From positions 37,112,001-37,176,000 of the forward strand of contig CM072812.1 in NCBI GenBank assembly GCA_037013495.1: a stretch of 64,000 nt of DNA, read 5' to 3'. A program made the translations under genes and the position numbers. Source of the stretch: Hippophae tibetana. Lineage: Eukaryota > Streptophyta > Magnoliopsida > Rosales > Elaeagnaceae. Position 1 is the stretch's first letter; the number at the start of each line of letters is the position of its first letter. The notes beneath the pieces are model-generated. The model was not told the origin of the DNA. It made no database searches and was given only the letters and a program-made list of their open reading frames with translations. Below, piece by piece: positions 42,734 through 55,696 of this stretch.

Positions 42734-43079
42734 TTATCACAAAAGAGTTGTATTGAAAAGGCTCTCAAGATGTGGCATGTAGAATTGCAAACTAGGTGAT
42801 ACCTCTATTGCTAAAGCAGACAAATTTACTCTTAATAAATTCCCTAAGAATGGTTTTGATGAAAAGGAAATGCACAAGATTCCTTATGCGTCAACAGTAG
42901 GAAGTCTAATGTATGCTCAGAAATGTATGCATACATATATTGCATACATTGTTGGGATGTTGGGTAGATATTTAAGCAATCTAGGAATAGACCATTGGAA
43001 GGTAGCCAAAAGAATCTTGTGATACTTACAGAGAACAAAAGACTACATGCTCACGTACCAGAGGTCAAATCAACTTCAG

Positions 43080-43586
43080 ATCGTTGGGTTTACTAACTCC
43101 AATTTTACTGGATGCTAAGATAGTATGAAATCTATGTTGGGCTATGCCTACCTACTAGTTGGTAGTGCTATCTTCTGAAAGAGTGCTCAACAGTCTCCTA
43201 TTATAGCCTCTTTGACCACAGTGGTAGAGTTCATAGTATGTTATAAAGCATCCAATAACAGAATATGGCTACGAAATTTTATCACAAGATTGCACATAAT
43301 AAATGGTATTGAAAGATCACCTAAGTTATTTTATGACAATAAGTCAATAGTGCTATATTCTACTAATAACAAAAGCTCGACGAAGTTGACACATATAGAG
43401 ATCAAGTTCCTAATTGTTAAGAAAAGAGTTCAAAGTGTATTGGTGTCTATAGAACAAACCCATACAAACTCCATGATTATGGATCCACATACTAAAGGTT
43501 GCCACTTCCTCAAGTGTTTCATTAGCACACTGCTCATATGGGTATCATATCATTTGAGGATAATAAGCTTTAGTAAGAGTTTATAA
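43080..43586 (+). pseudogene. Old copia relic: RNase H and pol terminus
   Basis: Out-of-frame remnants of the RNase H first block lie near 43080-43190. From 43212 a 124-residue frame gives VEFIVCYKASNNRIWLRNFI, LFYDNKSIVLYS, KLTHIEIKFLIV and DPHTKGCHFLKCF, the usual C-terminal series of RNase H and the pol end. Catalytic acids are mostly lost. Confidence 0.8.
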
Positions 43587-43989
43587 TTTTAAATGTTTCT
43601 TTGATAAGACACATTTTCAATTATTTTTCGGTTTATGGATATTTGAGGTTATTTTTTCTGGAAATAAGGTTTTGATTTATTTATACTTTGATTCTGGTAT
43701 GGTTTGATCTCACTAAGTTTAAGGTTGGATTAATTGAAAATAGGTATGTTAAGATCACATTGAATAAAAAAATTATGCTATACATCCACATCATGATCCA
43801 TGTCATTCAGTTGTATCAATATATGTAACCATTAATGAGTCGAGTTATGAAAAATGTAACAAAGGTTGATTTTATTTTATGTTGGTCTAAATGATGGACT
43901 GGATTAAATGCAAATGCATTTAGATAATGATAGAAAATTTGAGCTCATATAATTATTTTTACAATGCATAATTAAAAAATTACACATAT

Positions 43990-44400
43990 AAACTAAGTGG
44001 GAGATTGTTGGATCTAACGTTAGGTTTATATGTGAATAATTATGTATTGTAAAATATATATAAATTTAAGCTCATTTAACGATGATTGTAAGTAAAATAA
44101 ACCATATGCTTGTATTATTGTGCAAATTAATCTAAAGTATACAAATATAGAAATATAAATAAACCAAAATATAATGTAAAATGAAGTAATAAAGGGTTAA
44201 TGAAGAGTAAGTGAAAAGCATAACCTTGATGCAATATCTATCATCTTGCATGTTATTAACATGTCTTATTTTATCTTACTAAATTTTAAATTTTAACTCT
44301 TAAAAATTTCCATTCTACGTTAGCACGCAATGAACCAAAGCAACATTGGTTAATTAATATATACCTAAAACCACATAGTGAATTAGCAGGCCTTTTTTTA
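43990..44400 (+). repeat. Polypurine tract and probable 3' LTR start of the old copia
   Basis: AAGTGGGAGAT (about 43995-44005) is followed by TGTTGGATCTAACGTTAGGT at 44006, the classic polypurine tract plus TG start of a copia 3' LTR. The right end is a guess, as no 5' copy was recognised in the window. Confidence 0.5.
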
Positions 44401-45740
44401 TTCAAAATAATTGTATCTTTGAAGTAAATCTTTTTAAAATTGGACTTTAGCCATTGAAGTAAACAATTGATTTTGACATTGCACTGTCAAAATTGGACAA
44501 ACTAACTACTATAATTAAAATTAAAATAAGAGGTGTAGTTTAAAAATTCGGCAAATTCTATTGAGATTATGAGTTAAAAAATCTAATTTATTATAAACTT
44601 CAATGAACATGTAATTTGAGCTCATAAACAACTCGTTAACTTATTTAACAAAGTAGTTCACAAATATAAAAAAATAAAAAAATTATCAATATATATTTAT
44701 TAACTATTACTACAAAGTAAACAAAAATAATATTATTAGTCAAATTAATAAATAAAAAAATAACAACTAATTTTTTAAAAATAAAATAAAAAATAAATTT
44801 ATATTAAAATCTTTTAATAAATATAGAACTTGGAACAAATAATAACTTAAAAAACATATACAATATAATTGAAGTTAAAGAAATTATCATTGATTCAATT
44901 TTGAAATTTAAATTATATTAATTTACAATAACTTATAATTAAATTCATATATCATTGAAAATATAAAATGGTCCATTTTATAAGAAATGTTATATTTTAA
45001 AATTTTGAGTTTTTTTTAAAAAGTTATGCTCATTTTATTCAATACTGTTCAAATTTTATTAAATATTTTTGAAATATAAACTGTACTAATTCACAACATA
45101 TTTTGATTCATTTCATATATCATTATAAATATCTAAAATTTTAATTTTTAAGAAATTTTACGGTTTTTTATTTCAAGTTTTCTATAAAAAATTATACATA
45201 TTTGACTAATGGTTGTTCATATTCAGAAGAAAAATCTTTAGTCATTTTAAAAATATTAATTGCGCTAATTCAAAATCTTTATGAATCATTAGAAAGTTCT
45301 CGAAGTCTAGAAAATTATACATATTTTACTAATGAATGTTCTGATTTAAAATAAATATTTTTTACTCATTTTTAAAATATAATATGTATTAATTCATAAT
45401 ATTTTATGAATAATTTCTATAAAAAGTTATGCTCATTTTACTAATAAGTGTTACATTCGGTAAAAATATTTAGCTTATTTTGGAAATCTAAACTATACTA
45501 CCTCACAAAATATTATAAATTATTTCATATATTATTATAAATTTCTAGAAATCTTGCTTCTAAAAAAATTACGGTTTATTATTTCAATTTTTCTATAGAA
45601 AGTTATGCTTTTTTTACTAAACATCATTCATGTTTTGAAGAAAGACAGTAATTCAAAGAATATTATTGGTTGTACTATGTTAATACACATATCATTAACA
45701 CTACTAAAACATTTGACAAAGGAAAAATATTATTAAAAAA
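44401..45740. repeat. Diverged repeats of an LTR-like unit
   Basis: A motif of the type TTCTATAAAAAGTTATGCTCA, then TTTTACTAATG-GTTC, recurs near 45013, 45183, 45308, 45417 and 45590, with related sequence between (ACGGTTTTTTATTTCAAG, TCATATATCATTATAAAT). It appears to be an old array or LTR interior. No coding. Confidence 0.5.
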
Positions 45741-46824
45741 TAATAAATTGTAAAGACTATAAGAAATGGCTATTTTTATCTATAAATTTATTTTTAGGCT
45801 TGCTATCAAGTCTATAAAAAAAACCAAACAAATGCTCGAGTTTCAGATAATTGTACTTCAGATATCTTTGATAACTACGACACATAAGATTATATTTATT
45901 TATTTAATAGCACATGCTTATTGAAATTTTATAAGATATGGACCTAATTAACCTAGAAGGGGTGAATAGGTTATTTTTAATTTTTACTAATTTATAATTT
46001 GATAACCTAAACAAATCGACCATGCATGCAATCATGTGTAAAAATTAGTGAGAAAATAAAATAATAACACGTGATATTTTTAGGTGGAAACAATCTAGGC
46101 CACAACCATAACCCAACCATAACCTAAGAGAAAAACCACTGGTACATCGAAACACCTAACTTTCTACTATAAAAATCAAATGTTCAAGTACATACTCGAT
46201 CTTATGCTACCCTCCCTAGAATACTGCCCCAATTTACTTTACTTACGAGCCCCTACTCTATTTTCACAGTTTCCAATATTAGCGTAAACGGTTTCCAAAC
46301 CAACGTTCCAATAAGTTTTCCGCCAATCAGATATGTTATCAAATTAACTGCAAAATGGTTAGCATAAAAACACAAGTGTTGTGTGTGTTCTCGAACGGAT
46401 TTAATAATCCTAACTAGATGATTTAAAACATATATCACTTAAATCAAATCAACTAGTAAATCTTAAAGCAAAAAAATCAAGCATAAATTGAATAAAAATA
46501 TCTTCTTTAAAGATTAAGAATCAAATCAAATAACTATGATATAACAAAAAAAAATTATTTGATTTATCAATTTAAGAACAAACCATAAGAACATATTATC
46601 AAAATATCATAAAATAATTAGGCTTATTAATCAATCAAACATAACCACCAATATTTGATAAATTAACTAAATAAAGAAGCCTAAAGAATTATGATCTTAT
46701 ATTTGTAAAACAAGAGAGAGAAATTAAGAAGATTAGAATAATGCTCTTGTGTGGTTGATTGAAACAATGAGCAATAAGTTTTACTTCTAGGAAAAATTAA
46801 AACTCTTAATCCTATCTAATTAAT

Positions 46825-46960
46825 AAATATATTTTCTATTACAAATAGGATTAGTAATACTCATTAATTAAGAAAACTCATATATGATTGATAAATATCT
46901 TTTCTATTTCAAATAGGATTAGTAATACTTACTAATTAAGAAGACTCTTATTTAAAGAAT
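46825..46960 (+). repeat. Two tandem 68-bp units
   Basis: AAATAT-TTTTCTATT-CAAATAGG and GATTAGTAATACT occur at 46825 and again at 46893, with the same downstream TAATTAAGAA-ACTC. Confidence 0.8.
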
Positions 46961-46969
46961 AGATATTTT

Positions 46970-47195
46970 AAAATGGATGTTATGATATCTTTTATGCTAA
47001 AGATTTCACCAATAATTTAGAGTATATCTTATCTAATATATTTTAAAATAGATTTTATGCTATCTTTTATGCTAAAGATTCTAGCTATAGTTTAGTGTAT
47101 ATCTTATCTAATATCTTTTAAAATAGATTTTATGCTATCTTTTATGCTAAAGATTTCACTTATAGTTTAGAGTATATCTTATCTAATATGTTAGC
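46970..47195 (+). repeat. Three tandem 75-bp units
   Basis: AAAATAGATTTTATGCTATC and TTTTATGCTAAAGATT through ATCTTATCTAATAT start at 46970, 47045 and 47120, an exact 75-bp period, lying between the two arms of the inverted repeat. Confidence 0.9.
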
Positions 47196-48149
47196 ATATA
47201 TTATTCCATATTTTAGCACTAAAAATAATTTTAGATTTATAAGCATGTGCTATTAAATGCACAAAAGTAATTTTGTGTCGTAGTTATCAAAGATATACCT
47301 GAAGTACAATTATTTGTTTCTCGAGCATTTGTTTGGCTTTTCTTTATAGACTTGATAGTAGGCCTAAAAATAAATTTATAGATAAATATTTTGCCCACGA
47401 ATATAGCCAACACTCATAGTCCTTACACTTATAAATTTGAAATTATTTTTAATGCTAAAATATAGAATAAGATATGCTAAAAGACATTAGATAAAATATA
47501 TTCTAAATTATAGTTGAAATCAAATAATTATTTTTGTTATATCATAGTTATTTGATTTGATTATTAATCTTTAAAGAAGCTATTTTTATTGAACTTATGC
47601 TTGATCTTTTTTGCTATAAGATTTACTAGTTGATTTGATTTAAGTGACATATGTTTTGAATCATCTAATTAGGATTATTCATTATTAAATTCGTTCTAGA
47701 ACACACACGAGTACTTGTGTTTTTGTGCTAACCATTTTGTAGTTAATTTGAGAACGTATCTAATTGGCGGGAAGGCTATTAGAACGTTGGTTTGGAAACC
47801 ACTCACGCTAATATTGGAAACTGTGAAAATAGAGTAGGGGCTCGTAAATAAAGTACATTGGAGTAGTATCCTAGAGAAGGTAGCATGAGACCAAGTTTGT
47901 ACTTGAACATTTGATTTTCATAGTGAAAAATTAGGTGGTCTGATGGATCAGTGGTTTTTCTATTAGGTAATGGTTATGGCCTAGGTTGTTTCCACCTAAA
48001 ATATATTGTGTTATTCTCTTATTTCTGCACTTTATTCTTACAGACGATTGCATATCTGATCGTTTTGTTTAGGTTATCAAATTATAAATTGATAAAAATT
48101 AAAAATAACTTATTCACCCCTTTCTAGGTTAATCAGATTTATATCTTAT

Positions 48150-50035
48150 AAACTTAGTGACATGAATTAGTGTCCTAGAAATAAGATGAATGATCTTATA
48201 CATACTATTTAATGAGTGTAAATATAAAATTTACGTGGGTGATGTTAGAGAAAACAAAAAGATTGTATTATGTTTAATATATAAATAATTGAATAATATA
48301 ATATGAAAAAATACATAGATAATTATAATGCACTTTAAGGATAAAATTTGAACATGTCGTTTTTAATTTAAAATTACCCTTCACACTAAAATTAGAAACA
48401 ACCTTGCAATTGGGCGACAAATATCAAATGTTAAAATCCGAACTCCCACATCTCATACCTAAAATAGGTGATAGCTAAAAAAAACTAATTATAGATTGTT
48501 TTAATTATGACGTACTAACATTTTATAGAATACGAATAGCATGGCATGTACGTTTTATTTATTTTTCTGTAGATGTTTTAACATTATGTTTAGTTTTAAT
48601 TACAAAATAATTTGTATGATTTGATTTGAGGAAGAAACTAACGTGTAAATTCATGTATAAAACAACTTTAACAATAAATGCACACATTATTTAATAAAAA
48701 ATGACCTTCTAAATTAAATGACTATTATGATGTCTCAAGACATATATCTATTCATATGTTAAATGCTTCTTCTTAGTTGGTAGAAGTTCATAAATTTAAC
48801 ATTTATTTCTTCCCTTCCGCTTAGAGACTCCATTTTGAATATATATAACTATAACCTTTTTAATTTAGCCAAAAAAAAGACTATAACCTTTTTAAAAGGT
48901 AAATTAAAGTTTTATAAGTATAATTTAAGATAATAAAAATTTATAAGTTCTTTAATTTTTGAATTTTCAGCAACAAGATGAAGATTTTTCACTAACGAAA
49001 AAAAAATGAAAAACAAATGTTGGCGCCACTCTCTAAAAGACAAGAAAAGAAAACAAGACTAAACCATCCAATCTAAATTAAAAAAATAATATTTTCCTTT
49101 AAATGTGTCAAGGAAAACAAAACTCTTTCAAACACAATGCATTTATCACAATACATGTTTGCATGCATAATTGGGTAGATATCTGGTAATTTTTAATTAA
49201 CTTCTATTGTGCTGACAAAAAAAAAAAACAAATTTTTATAGTGAAATCACATATAATGTACTTTTACAACCGAAAAAAAAATCCTAATTTAGACTCAAAA
49301 TCTAAAAAGTAGCATGATAGCTTCATTATTGTTTTTTTATTTCTAAATATTGTATTGTTTATTAGTAAGTATTTGAGACACACTAAAAATGATTACTTGT
49401 CTCATTTGTACATTTTAGGAAGTTTACCTCAATTTTTTGGTGTACCTTAAGAAATTCTTAAATATTTTAAACTATTGCTTTAAGAAAGTGTGTGCCTTGA
49501 GGTTCTCTCTCAGTTTTGAGAGTAGAGTTTCTCTCTCAAACCAATATACTATCTCATTATCTCTTCTTAATGTTTTATCGTTCCAAGAATGGAAATAGGT
49601 AACACTTCCATATCAAAATGCAGCAGTGCATGCAACTTCACCCACATTCCTAGAAAATCATGACTTCATGGGAAATCAATCTCTTCAGTCAAAATGACAT
49701 TTGATATGGCAGCTAATCTTGCTTTTGGGTTTAAAATTTCTTATATATATTGATAGATTTAATAATTTTTTAGACTGAAATTTTAAAATGAAGTTGATTG
49801 TTGTAATTAATAAGATATGTGGTACCTTAGGATGTGGCCCTTTTTTTTCAAACTCAGTAAAGCTTGGCCATTTGTTGAAGTTTTTAAATGGTGTAAAAGG
49901 TTTATAAAATTAGATGGTTGTTTTCTAAAGAGCGTCAAAGGTAATTATTGATTGCATTTGGGTAGATGCCAACACTGGCATTTGCATATGCTATTATAAA
50001 AATTTAATCAAATAATACATGGATTTGGTTTGTAA
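48150..50035. other. AT-rich DNA, no gene seen
   Basis: Both strands are rich in stops. No transposon termini or protein motifs recognised. Confidence 0.5.
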
Positions 50036-50039
50036 AGAC

Positions 50040-50698
50040 TCGTTCCTATGGTTAAGCTATGGCATTGTGCTCGACATATAGTTGAAAATTTTAAAAAAAA
50101 TACCTAAGGTTGGTAAATGTATCAGTTACTATTGGATAGCTACATGAGCAATAACTATGAATGAGTTTAAAATGTATATGAATAATACGGAGAAACAAGA
50201 TGAGGAATCTTATGAATTGCTAAATAGTAACAAAGATCCTAACACTTTGAACAAAGCATTCTACATGTATATCACTTTTTTTATTTCACTTTTCTTTATT
50301 GAATAAAATATTTAATATAGATTTGCAAGTGTGTGTTGTGTCAATCATACAAATAATGCCTCCTAGAGGTTCAACAACCAATTAAAGAATGCAAGGGCAA
50401 AACCATTGGTTATATCATTGAAATGTATTAAGAAATACATTAGAGATAGATTTAACGCTAACACTCAAGAGAGATGAAACCATCCCTAAGGTCACATATC
50501 TATTTGATGAATAAAGAAGCAAGTAATTCTTGTGATGTAGTTTATAATAGACGTTATCACTATAAACTTATCTATAACACAATCAACATTGTTTCTATTA
50601 ATCTACAAGATATGACTTGTAGTTGCAAGGCATACCAATTGTATGGAATACCTTGCTCGTATGTCATGAGGTGTATCATGATGCACATGACCCAATAT
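50040..50698 (+). pseudogene. MULE (Mutator-like) transposase C-terminal remnant
   Basis: Frame pieces resemble the second half of plant MuDR-type transposases: HCARHIVENFKK near 50062, then FKMYMN and ESYELLN, then NNQLKNARAKPL and LKCIKKYIRDRFN near 50370-50450. From 50474 comes a frame ending in the SWIM zinc finger: CSCKAYQLYGIPCSYV, with C-x-C and the third Cys retained but the ligand His replaced by Tyr. The coding sequence is cut at 50698 by the LTR of Copia-C. An intact protein would excise and insert Mutator elements; this one is dead. Confidence 0.75.
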
Positions 50699-51481
50699 GT
50701 TATAAATTAGCACTAATGAAAGTAAAATTCGAGTCCAATTTCGTTACACAAATAAATAATTATAGGTAATAGAAAAATAATAGATAATGAGAAAAATAAA
50801 TGACACACAATGATTTAATTGATTCAACTTTTTAATATGAAAAGTTTACTCCACTAACGATAACACACTAAGGAAAATCCACTAATAATCAAATGGAGAT
50901 ACAAATACCAATATTCAGAGAGCTTCACAAAATATACCAAAAATAACCCAAAATATCTCCCTTTAATTTACTGGTAATATACAGCAAGATAAATTAACAA
51001 ACTTGCTATTAAATCAAATATTACCATACAAATGATATTAATAGCTTACTTAACTTCAGCTTCTCCTTTTTTTCTTCTACATATATCTGCGTTGAAAAAT
51101 CTATTATGTTTCAGCAACCAAATTTAAGAGTCAATTGCATATTTGATGAGTTGCCTTATATCGAGAAAAACCAAAGTGTAGAGACGGGTAGCTTCTCACA
51201 CAGTAGTAAAACAAAAAATGCAATTGGAGATCCCTCAATTGCAAAACTCACTGCAATATGGCACCATGTACTTTGCTTCAAAAACTGATGGAAATGACTT
51301 TGAAAGACAAAGGCAGGGAGCGGAGCAATTGATTTTCAAATAATCATTTTACCTATTTTCTGGTAATGTTGTTAGCAGCTTCAAAGAAAGCTAAAGTCCA
51401 TATATATATGGCAAATGAATATAGATTTTAATTAGATATTGGTTTTGGGCTTAATTATTGTTTTGGGCCATAATTTTAACA
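50699..51481 (-). repeat. Copia-C 3' LTR
   Basis: 783 bp, TGTTAAAATTATGGCCC to TTTATAACA on the minus strand. A purine-rich AAGGTGGAGATT follows at 51482-51494 as polypurine tract. Confidence 0.85.
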
Positions 51482-51494
51482 AATCTCCACCTTG

Positions 51495-52250
51495 GTTCAA
51501 AATAAAAAAAAGTTCTTCAAATATGAAATTTCTCAGATTACCAAATAATCGTCATCCAAAAACCCCGAAGGGTGATCATCTATTGCAAATACCAATCAAG
51601 TCTAAGCAATGCTTAAACTTGTTAGATAGAATTGGTTTGGTTAACATATCAGTTGGATTCTCTATAGTGATTATCTTATTGACAACAATAGCACCCTAAG
51701 AGACAATGTCACGAACGAAGTGATATCTGACATCGATATGTTTAGTTCTTTAATGATACATAGTATTCTTAGTCAAGTGTATCGCACTCTGACTATCACA
51801 AAATATAACAGAAGTATCCTACTATAAACCCAAATCACAAACCAAACCTCTAAGCCAAATGAATTCTTTCACTACTTTTGCTGCTACCATATATTCTACC
51901 TATGTTGTAGACAAAGCAATTGTAGACTGTAAAGTAGCCTTCCAACTAATGGCACAATGAGAAAGAATGAAGAAATAACCTTTCATAGTTCTTCTTCTAT
52001 CCAAATCACCAACATAATTGGAGTCCACATAACCAATAACACTGCAACTGGTATTAGAACTTCCATCATATACCAAACCAAAAATAGATGTACCTTTCAA
52101 ATACTAAAGTATCCATTTCACTCATTGCCAATAACCCTTACCAGGATTACCCATATATCTGTTGACAACACTAACTGCATGTGAAATATTTGGACGAGTA
52201 CAAACCATAGCGTACATAAAACTACCAATGGCACTAGCATATGAAACCTA
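51495..52250 (-). pseudogene. Copia-C RNase H
   Basis: Minus strand: GYVDSNYVGDLDRRRTMKGY (first acidic block), CAISWKATLQSTIALSTT, then EFIWLRGLVCDLG, ICDSQSAIHL-like and RTKHIDVRYHFVRD blocks, and the terminal TNMLTKPI-type region near 51650. Stops interrupt the frame (for example after ALSTT). It continues the reverse transcriptase piece at 52411 onward. Confidence 0.8.
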
Positions 52251-52410
52251 AGACATGTATTTCTATTCTTCTTCTGACTGTGGTGACAAATTCAAAGAAA
52301 TCCTGAAATATGCAGCTAATGGCGTACTCACAGGTTTAGAATCTTTCATACTAAAGCGCTCAATAACTTTTTTTAATATAACTTTTTTGAGTCAAATAAA
52401 ACTTACCTAC

Positions 52411-53020
52411 TTATCTATCTCTGTAAATTTCCATATCCAAAATTTTCTTCACTGCATTCAAATCTTTCATCTCAAACTCACCACTAAGTTGAGACTTTAA
52501 TTTCTGAATCTCAAACTTATTCTTAGAAGCAATAAACATGTCATCAACATAAAGCAACAAATAGACAGATGCATCATCATGAAATCTTTTATGATAAACA
52601 TAACTATCATAATCACTCCTAGAGTAACCATGATTCATCATAAAAGAATCAAACCACTTATACCACCACCTAAGGGTTGCTTTAACCCATATAAAGACTT
52701 TTTTAATAAACAAACACGATCTTCCTTACCTAGAACAACAAACCTATCTTGTTGATGCATATATATTTGTTCCTCAAGCTCACCATGTAAAAAGGTTGTC
52801 TTGACATCAAGTTGTTCTAATTCCATGTCAAACAATGCAACCATAGCAAGAAACATACAAATAGAGTTATGTTTCACAACATGTGAAAATACTTCATTGA
52901 AGTCAATACCTTTCTTCTAACAATAACCCTTTGCAATAACACGTGCCTTTAAACCTAGTTGCTTCAACCTCAGTTATACCTTCCTTTTTCTTGAAGACCC
53001 ATTTGTTTCGAACAATTTTC
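52411..53020 (-). pseudogene. Copia-C reverse transcriptase
   Basis: Two frames: MVALFDMELEQLDVKTTFLH with EEQIYMHQQ and LLKKSLYGLKQ (52877-52638), then DYDSYVYHKRF with LLYVDDMFIA and EFEMKDLNAVKKILDMEI (52713-52411). The catalytic YVDD is kept. A frameshift near 52660 and stops upstream break it. Confidence 0.85.
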
Positions 53021-53398
53021 TAGCCCTTAAGTGGTTTCACCAATTCTCAAGTATGATTCTTATGAAGTGATTCAATCTCTTCATTCGTAACAACAAAACC
53101 ACTGAACAGACTCATCACAAGTGACAACTTCATGATAACTAGAAGGTTCATGCATTTCAATAGACTCTACCATAGAAAATACAAAAGAAACAAAGTATGT
53201 ATCTGCGTACCTCTGAGGGCGTCAGATCTCTCTTATTCCTTTACCCTTAGTGATACTATATGGTTGCTCATATTTCTCTTATGCTACATCATGAGCAGAA
53301 TCATCTATCTCATCCACATATGGTGATCTAAAGTGCCCTCTTAAACTTAACTAGGATCTCCACTCTCAAGCTCCATCTGCTCACTAACAGCATGGTCT

Positions 53399-54330
53399 TT
53401 ACCTATAACAATAGACTCTTTTTTTCTTTTCCAACATGAAAAACTCATCAAACTTAACATCTCTACTAATCAAAAATTTAGGTAACTTGGGTTCAACACA
53501 CCATAATCTATAACCCTTCACCCTAGAAAGATACCCCAAAAATATGCATTTCAATGTCCTAGGCTCAAGTTTACTATCATTAACATGAGCATAAGCAGGA
53601 TAACCAAAAACTTTCAAATAAAAATAATTAGCAAGAGTACCAAAGAATACCTCAAATGGAGTCTTGAACTCAATTACAATTTATGGATACTCATTCACCA
53701 AATAGCAGGCATGGTTACATGTTTTAGCCCAAAAAGATTTATCCAAGTCAACTTGAAAAGGCATACAACGAGCTCTTTCTAAGAAAGTTCTATTCATACG
53801 TTCTACAACTCCATTTTATGTGGTGTATGATGCACAATGTGGTGTCTCACTATGTCATTTCTTTCACAAAACTCATTAAACTGACTTTCACAAAATTCCA
53901 AACCATTGGTGGTCCTCAAATGCTTGATTTTCTTGCCTATTTGATTTTCTATACAAGCTTTGAATTTAAAATTTTTGAGAAAGCATCATTCTTATTCTTC
54001 AGAAAATACACCCAAACATAACAGGAGAAGTCATCAATAAAAGTCAACATATACTGGGCACCACCCTTAGACACAACATGAGAATAACCTCAAAGATCTG
54101 AATGCATATAATCAGCAGTACCTTTCATTTTATGGATGGTTGTACTAAACTTGACCCTACAATGATTTCCATTGACACAGTGCTCACAGAAATCAAGCTT
54201 TCCAATTTTATGACCACTAAGAAAATCTTGTTTGCTCAAAATAGACATCCATGCCTCATTATATGCCCTAGCTGCATATTCCATAATCAAGTAGTAACTG
54301 AATCTTAATCTAACGAGGATGAAACTAAAA
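53399..54330 (-). pseudogene. Copia-C integrase
   Basis: The N-terminal piece 54290-54090 reads CEHCVNGNHCRVKFSTTIHK and MHSDL (zinc domain end and first catalytic Asp region), then [17 protein letters not shown] near 54030. The C-terminal piece 53617-53399 reads VFGYPAYAHVNDSKLEPR and CIFLGYLSRVKGYRLW, the copia integrase tail. The middle with the second Asp and Glu is degraded by stops. Confidence 0.8.
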
Positions 54331-54862
54331 AATTGCCCATAAAAATGCTACCCTAAAGCATATAGATGCCACACAACAATTTCTCTTTAATAACAACAAG
54401 AGCACCTTTAATAACTCTTAAAACTACACCTTCAACTATATACTTGTAGCCTTATCAATCAAGAGTACCCAAAGATATCAAGTTCTTTTTCAAATTTGAA
54501 ACATGACGAACATCTTTCAAAGTCCTAACAATACCATCATGCATCTTAATTTGAACAGTACCAATACTAACAACCTTGTAGGACAAATTGTTTCCTATCA
54601 AGACAACATCTCTATCAAATGACTAATAAGAAGCAAACTAGTCTGTACTGGGGCATATATGGTAAGTGCAACTCGAATCAAGAATCTAAACATCTCCTAG
54701 ATAACCAATAGATACTGATAAAATATTTTTACCATTGAAACCAAACCTATCTACAACACCAACAACATCATTACTACCTATTGACGTTGTGGTAGATTTT
54801 TATTTACCTTTGAGTTTCAGACAATTTACTTTCCAATGCTCTTCTTGACGGCAATAGTTGCA
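54331..54862 (-). pseudogene. Copia-C protease region and zinc knuckle
   Basis: The zinc knuckle CNYCRQEEHWKVNC lies at 54821-54862, with ligands C, C, H and C intact. Further along in transcription order is ILDSSCTYH-CP near 54650-54690, the protease active site with Gly changed to Ser, followed by the VLIGN/VRTLKDVRHV-type protease downstream region. Confidence 0.7.
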
Positions 54863-54899
54863 TTTATCTTTTATTTTTCTAGATTTGGATATACACTTG

Positions 54900-55010
54900 C
54901 CTCTATTATTGTTTGTGCCCTACTTTAACTAATACGGCTTGCATCTTCATTCACCGTAGATTGAAATCATTCCTACCATTGAATTTCTCAATTTTTTATT
55001 TTTCCGCCAT
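54900..55010 (-). pseudogene. Copia-C gag N-terminal stub
   Basis: ATG at 55010 starts MAEK followed by TAA, then IEKFNGRNDFNL, a stop, and MKMQAVLVKVGHK, the standard beginning of Tork-like copia gag. The capsid body between this and the zinc knuckle is deleted. Confidence 0.75.
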
Positions 55011-55158
55011 GACAGAAAACACAATATTAAATAAACAGAAACACAATCCAAAAAATATGAAACCAATCAGATAACCAAAACCTCAAAATAAATCCAAAAG
55101 AGCAAACTTGATCAATTCTAATAAATAATAGAATAATCCAATGACTTTTAATCCAATG

Positions 55159-55696
55159 TGTTATAAATTAGCAATAACAAAAGCAAAATTTGAGTCAAAT
55201 TTGGTTGCACAAATAAATAATTATAGGTAACAACAAAATAATAAGCAATGAGAAAAATAAATGTCACACAATGATTTAATTGGTTCAACTTTTCAATGTA
55301 AAAAGTGTACTTTACTGATAAAAACACACCGAGAAAAATATACTAATAATCAAATTGAGATATAAACACCAATATTCAAAGAGTTTTACAAAATATACCA
55401 AAAATAAACCAAAATATTTTTCTCTAATTTACTAGTAATATACAGCAAGATAAATTAATAAGTTTACTATTAAATCAAATATTACCATACAAATGACATC
55501 AGCAGCTTACTTAACTTCAACTTCTCCATTTTTCTTCTACCTACATCTGCACTGGAAAATCTATTATGTTTCAACAACCAAATTCAAGAAGCATTTGCAT
55601 ATTTGATGAGTTGCCTTATATCAAGAAAACCCAAAGTGTAAAAGACTGGTAGCTTCTCAGACAATAGTAAAATAGAAAATGCAGCTGGAGATCCCT
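55159..55696 (-). repeat. Copia-C 5' LTR, truncated
   Basis: Matches 50699-51236 in order and orientation. The match ends at GGAGATCCCT (55696), where the next element begins with TGATAACTG. Confidence 0.85.

Larger units (their letters stand above)
45750..48140. repeat. Large imperfect inverted repeat region
   Basis: 45930-46560 is matched in inverted orientation by about 47480-48140: AGGTGGAAACAATCTAGGCC versus its complement, CTCTATTTTCACAGTTTCCA, CAAACCAACGTTC, AAATGGTTAGCA-AAAAACACAAGT. A separate block at 45755-45920 (CAAACAAATGCTCGAG, GTACTTCAGATATCTTTGAT) is matched in inverted orientation at 47249-47420. On the right side the two blocks come in the order that simple inversion would not give. 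Likely two opposed copies of the non-autonomous family also seen at 8656-9575. Confidence 0.75.
50699..55696 (-). mobile_element. Copia-C, decayed minus-strand Ty1/copia inserted in the MULE
   Basis: The 3' LTR (50699-51481) and truncated 5' LTR (55159-55696) share TGTTATAAATTAGCA at the left and long matching interiors (CAACCAAATT-AAGAG, TTGCATATTTGATGAGTTGC, GGTAGCTTCTCA). The interior holds, on the minus strand, a gag stub, zinc knuckle, protease, integrase, reverse transcriptase and RNase H. The outer part of the 5' LTR is missing because a Tat/Athila-like LTR begins at 55697 inside it. Stops are numerous. Confidence 0.9.
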
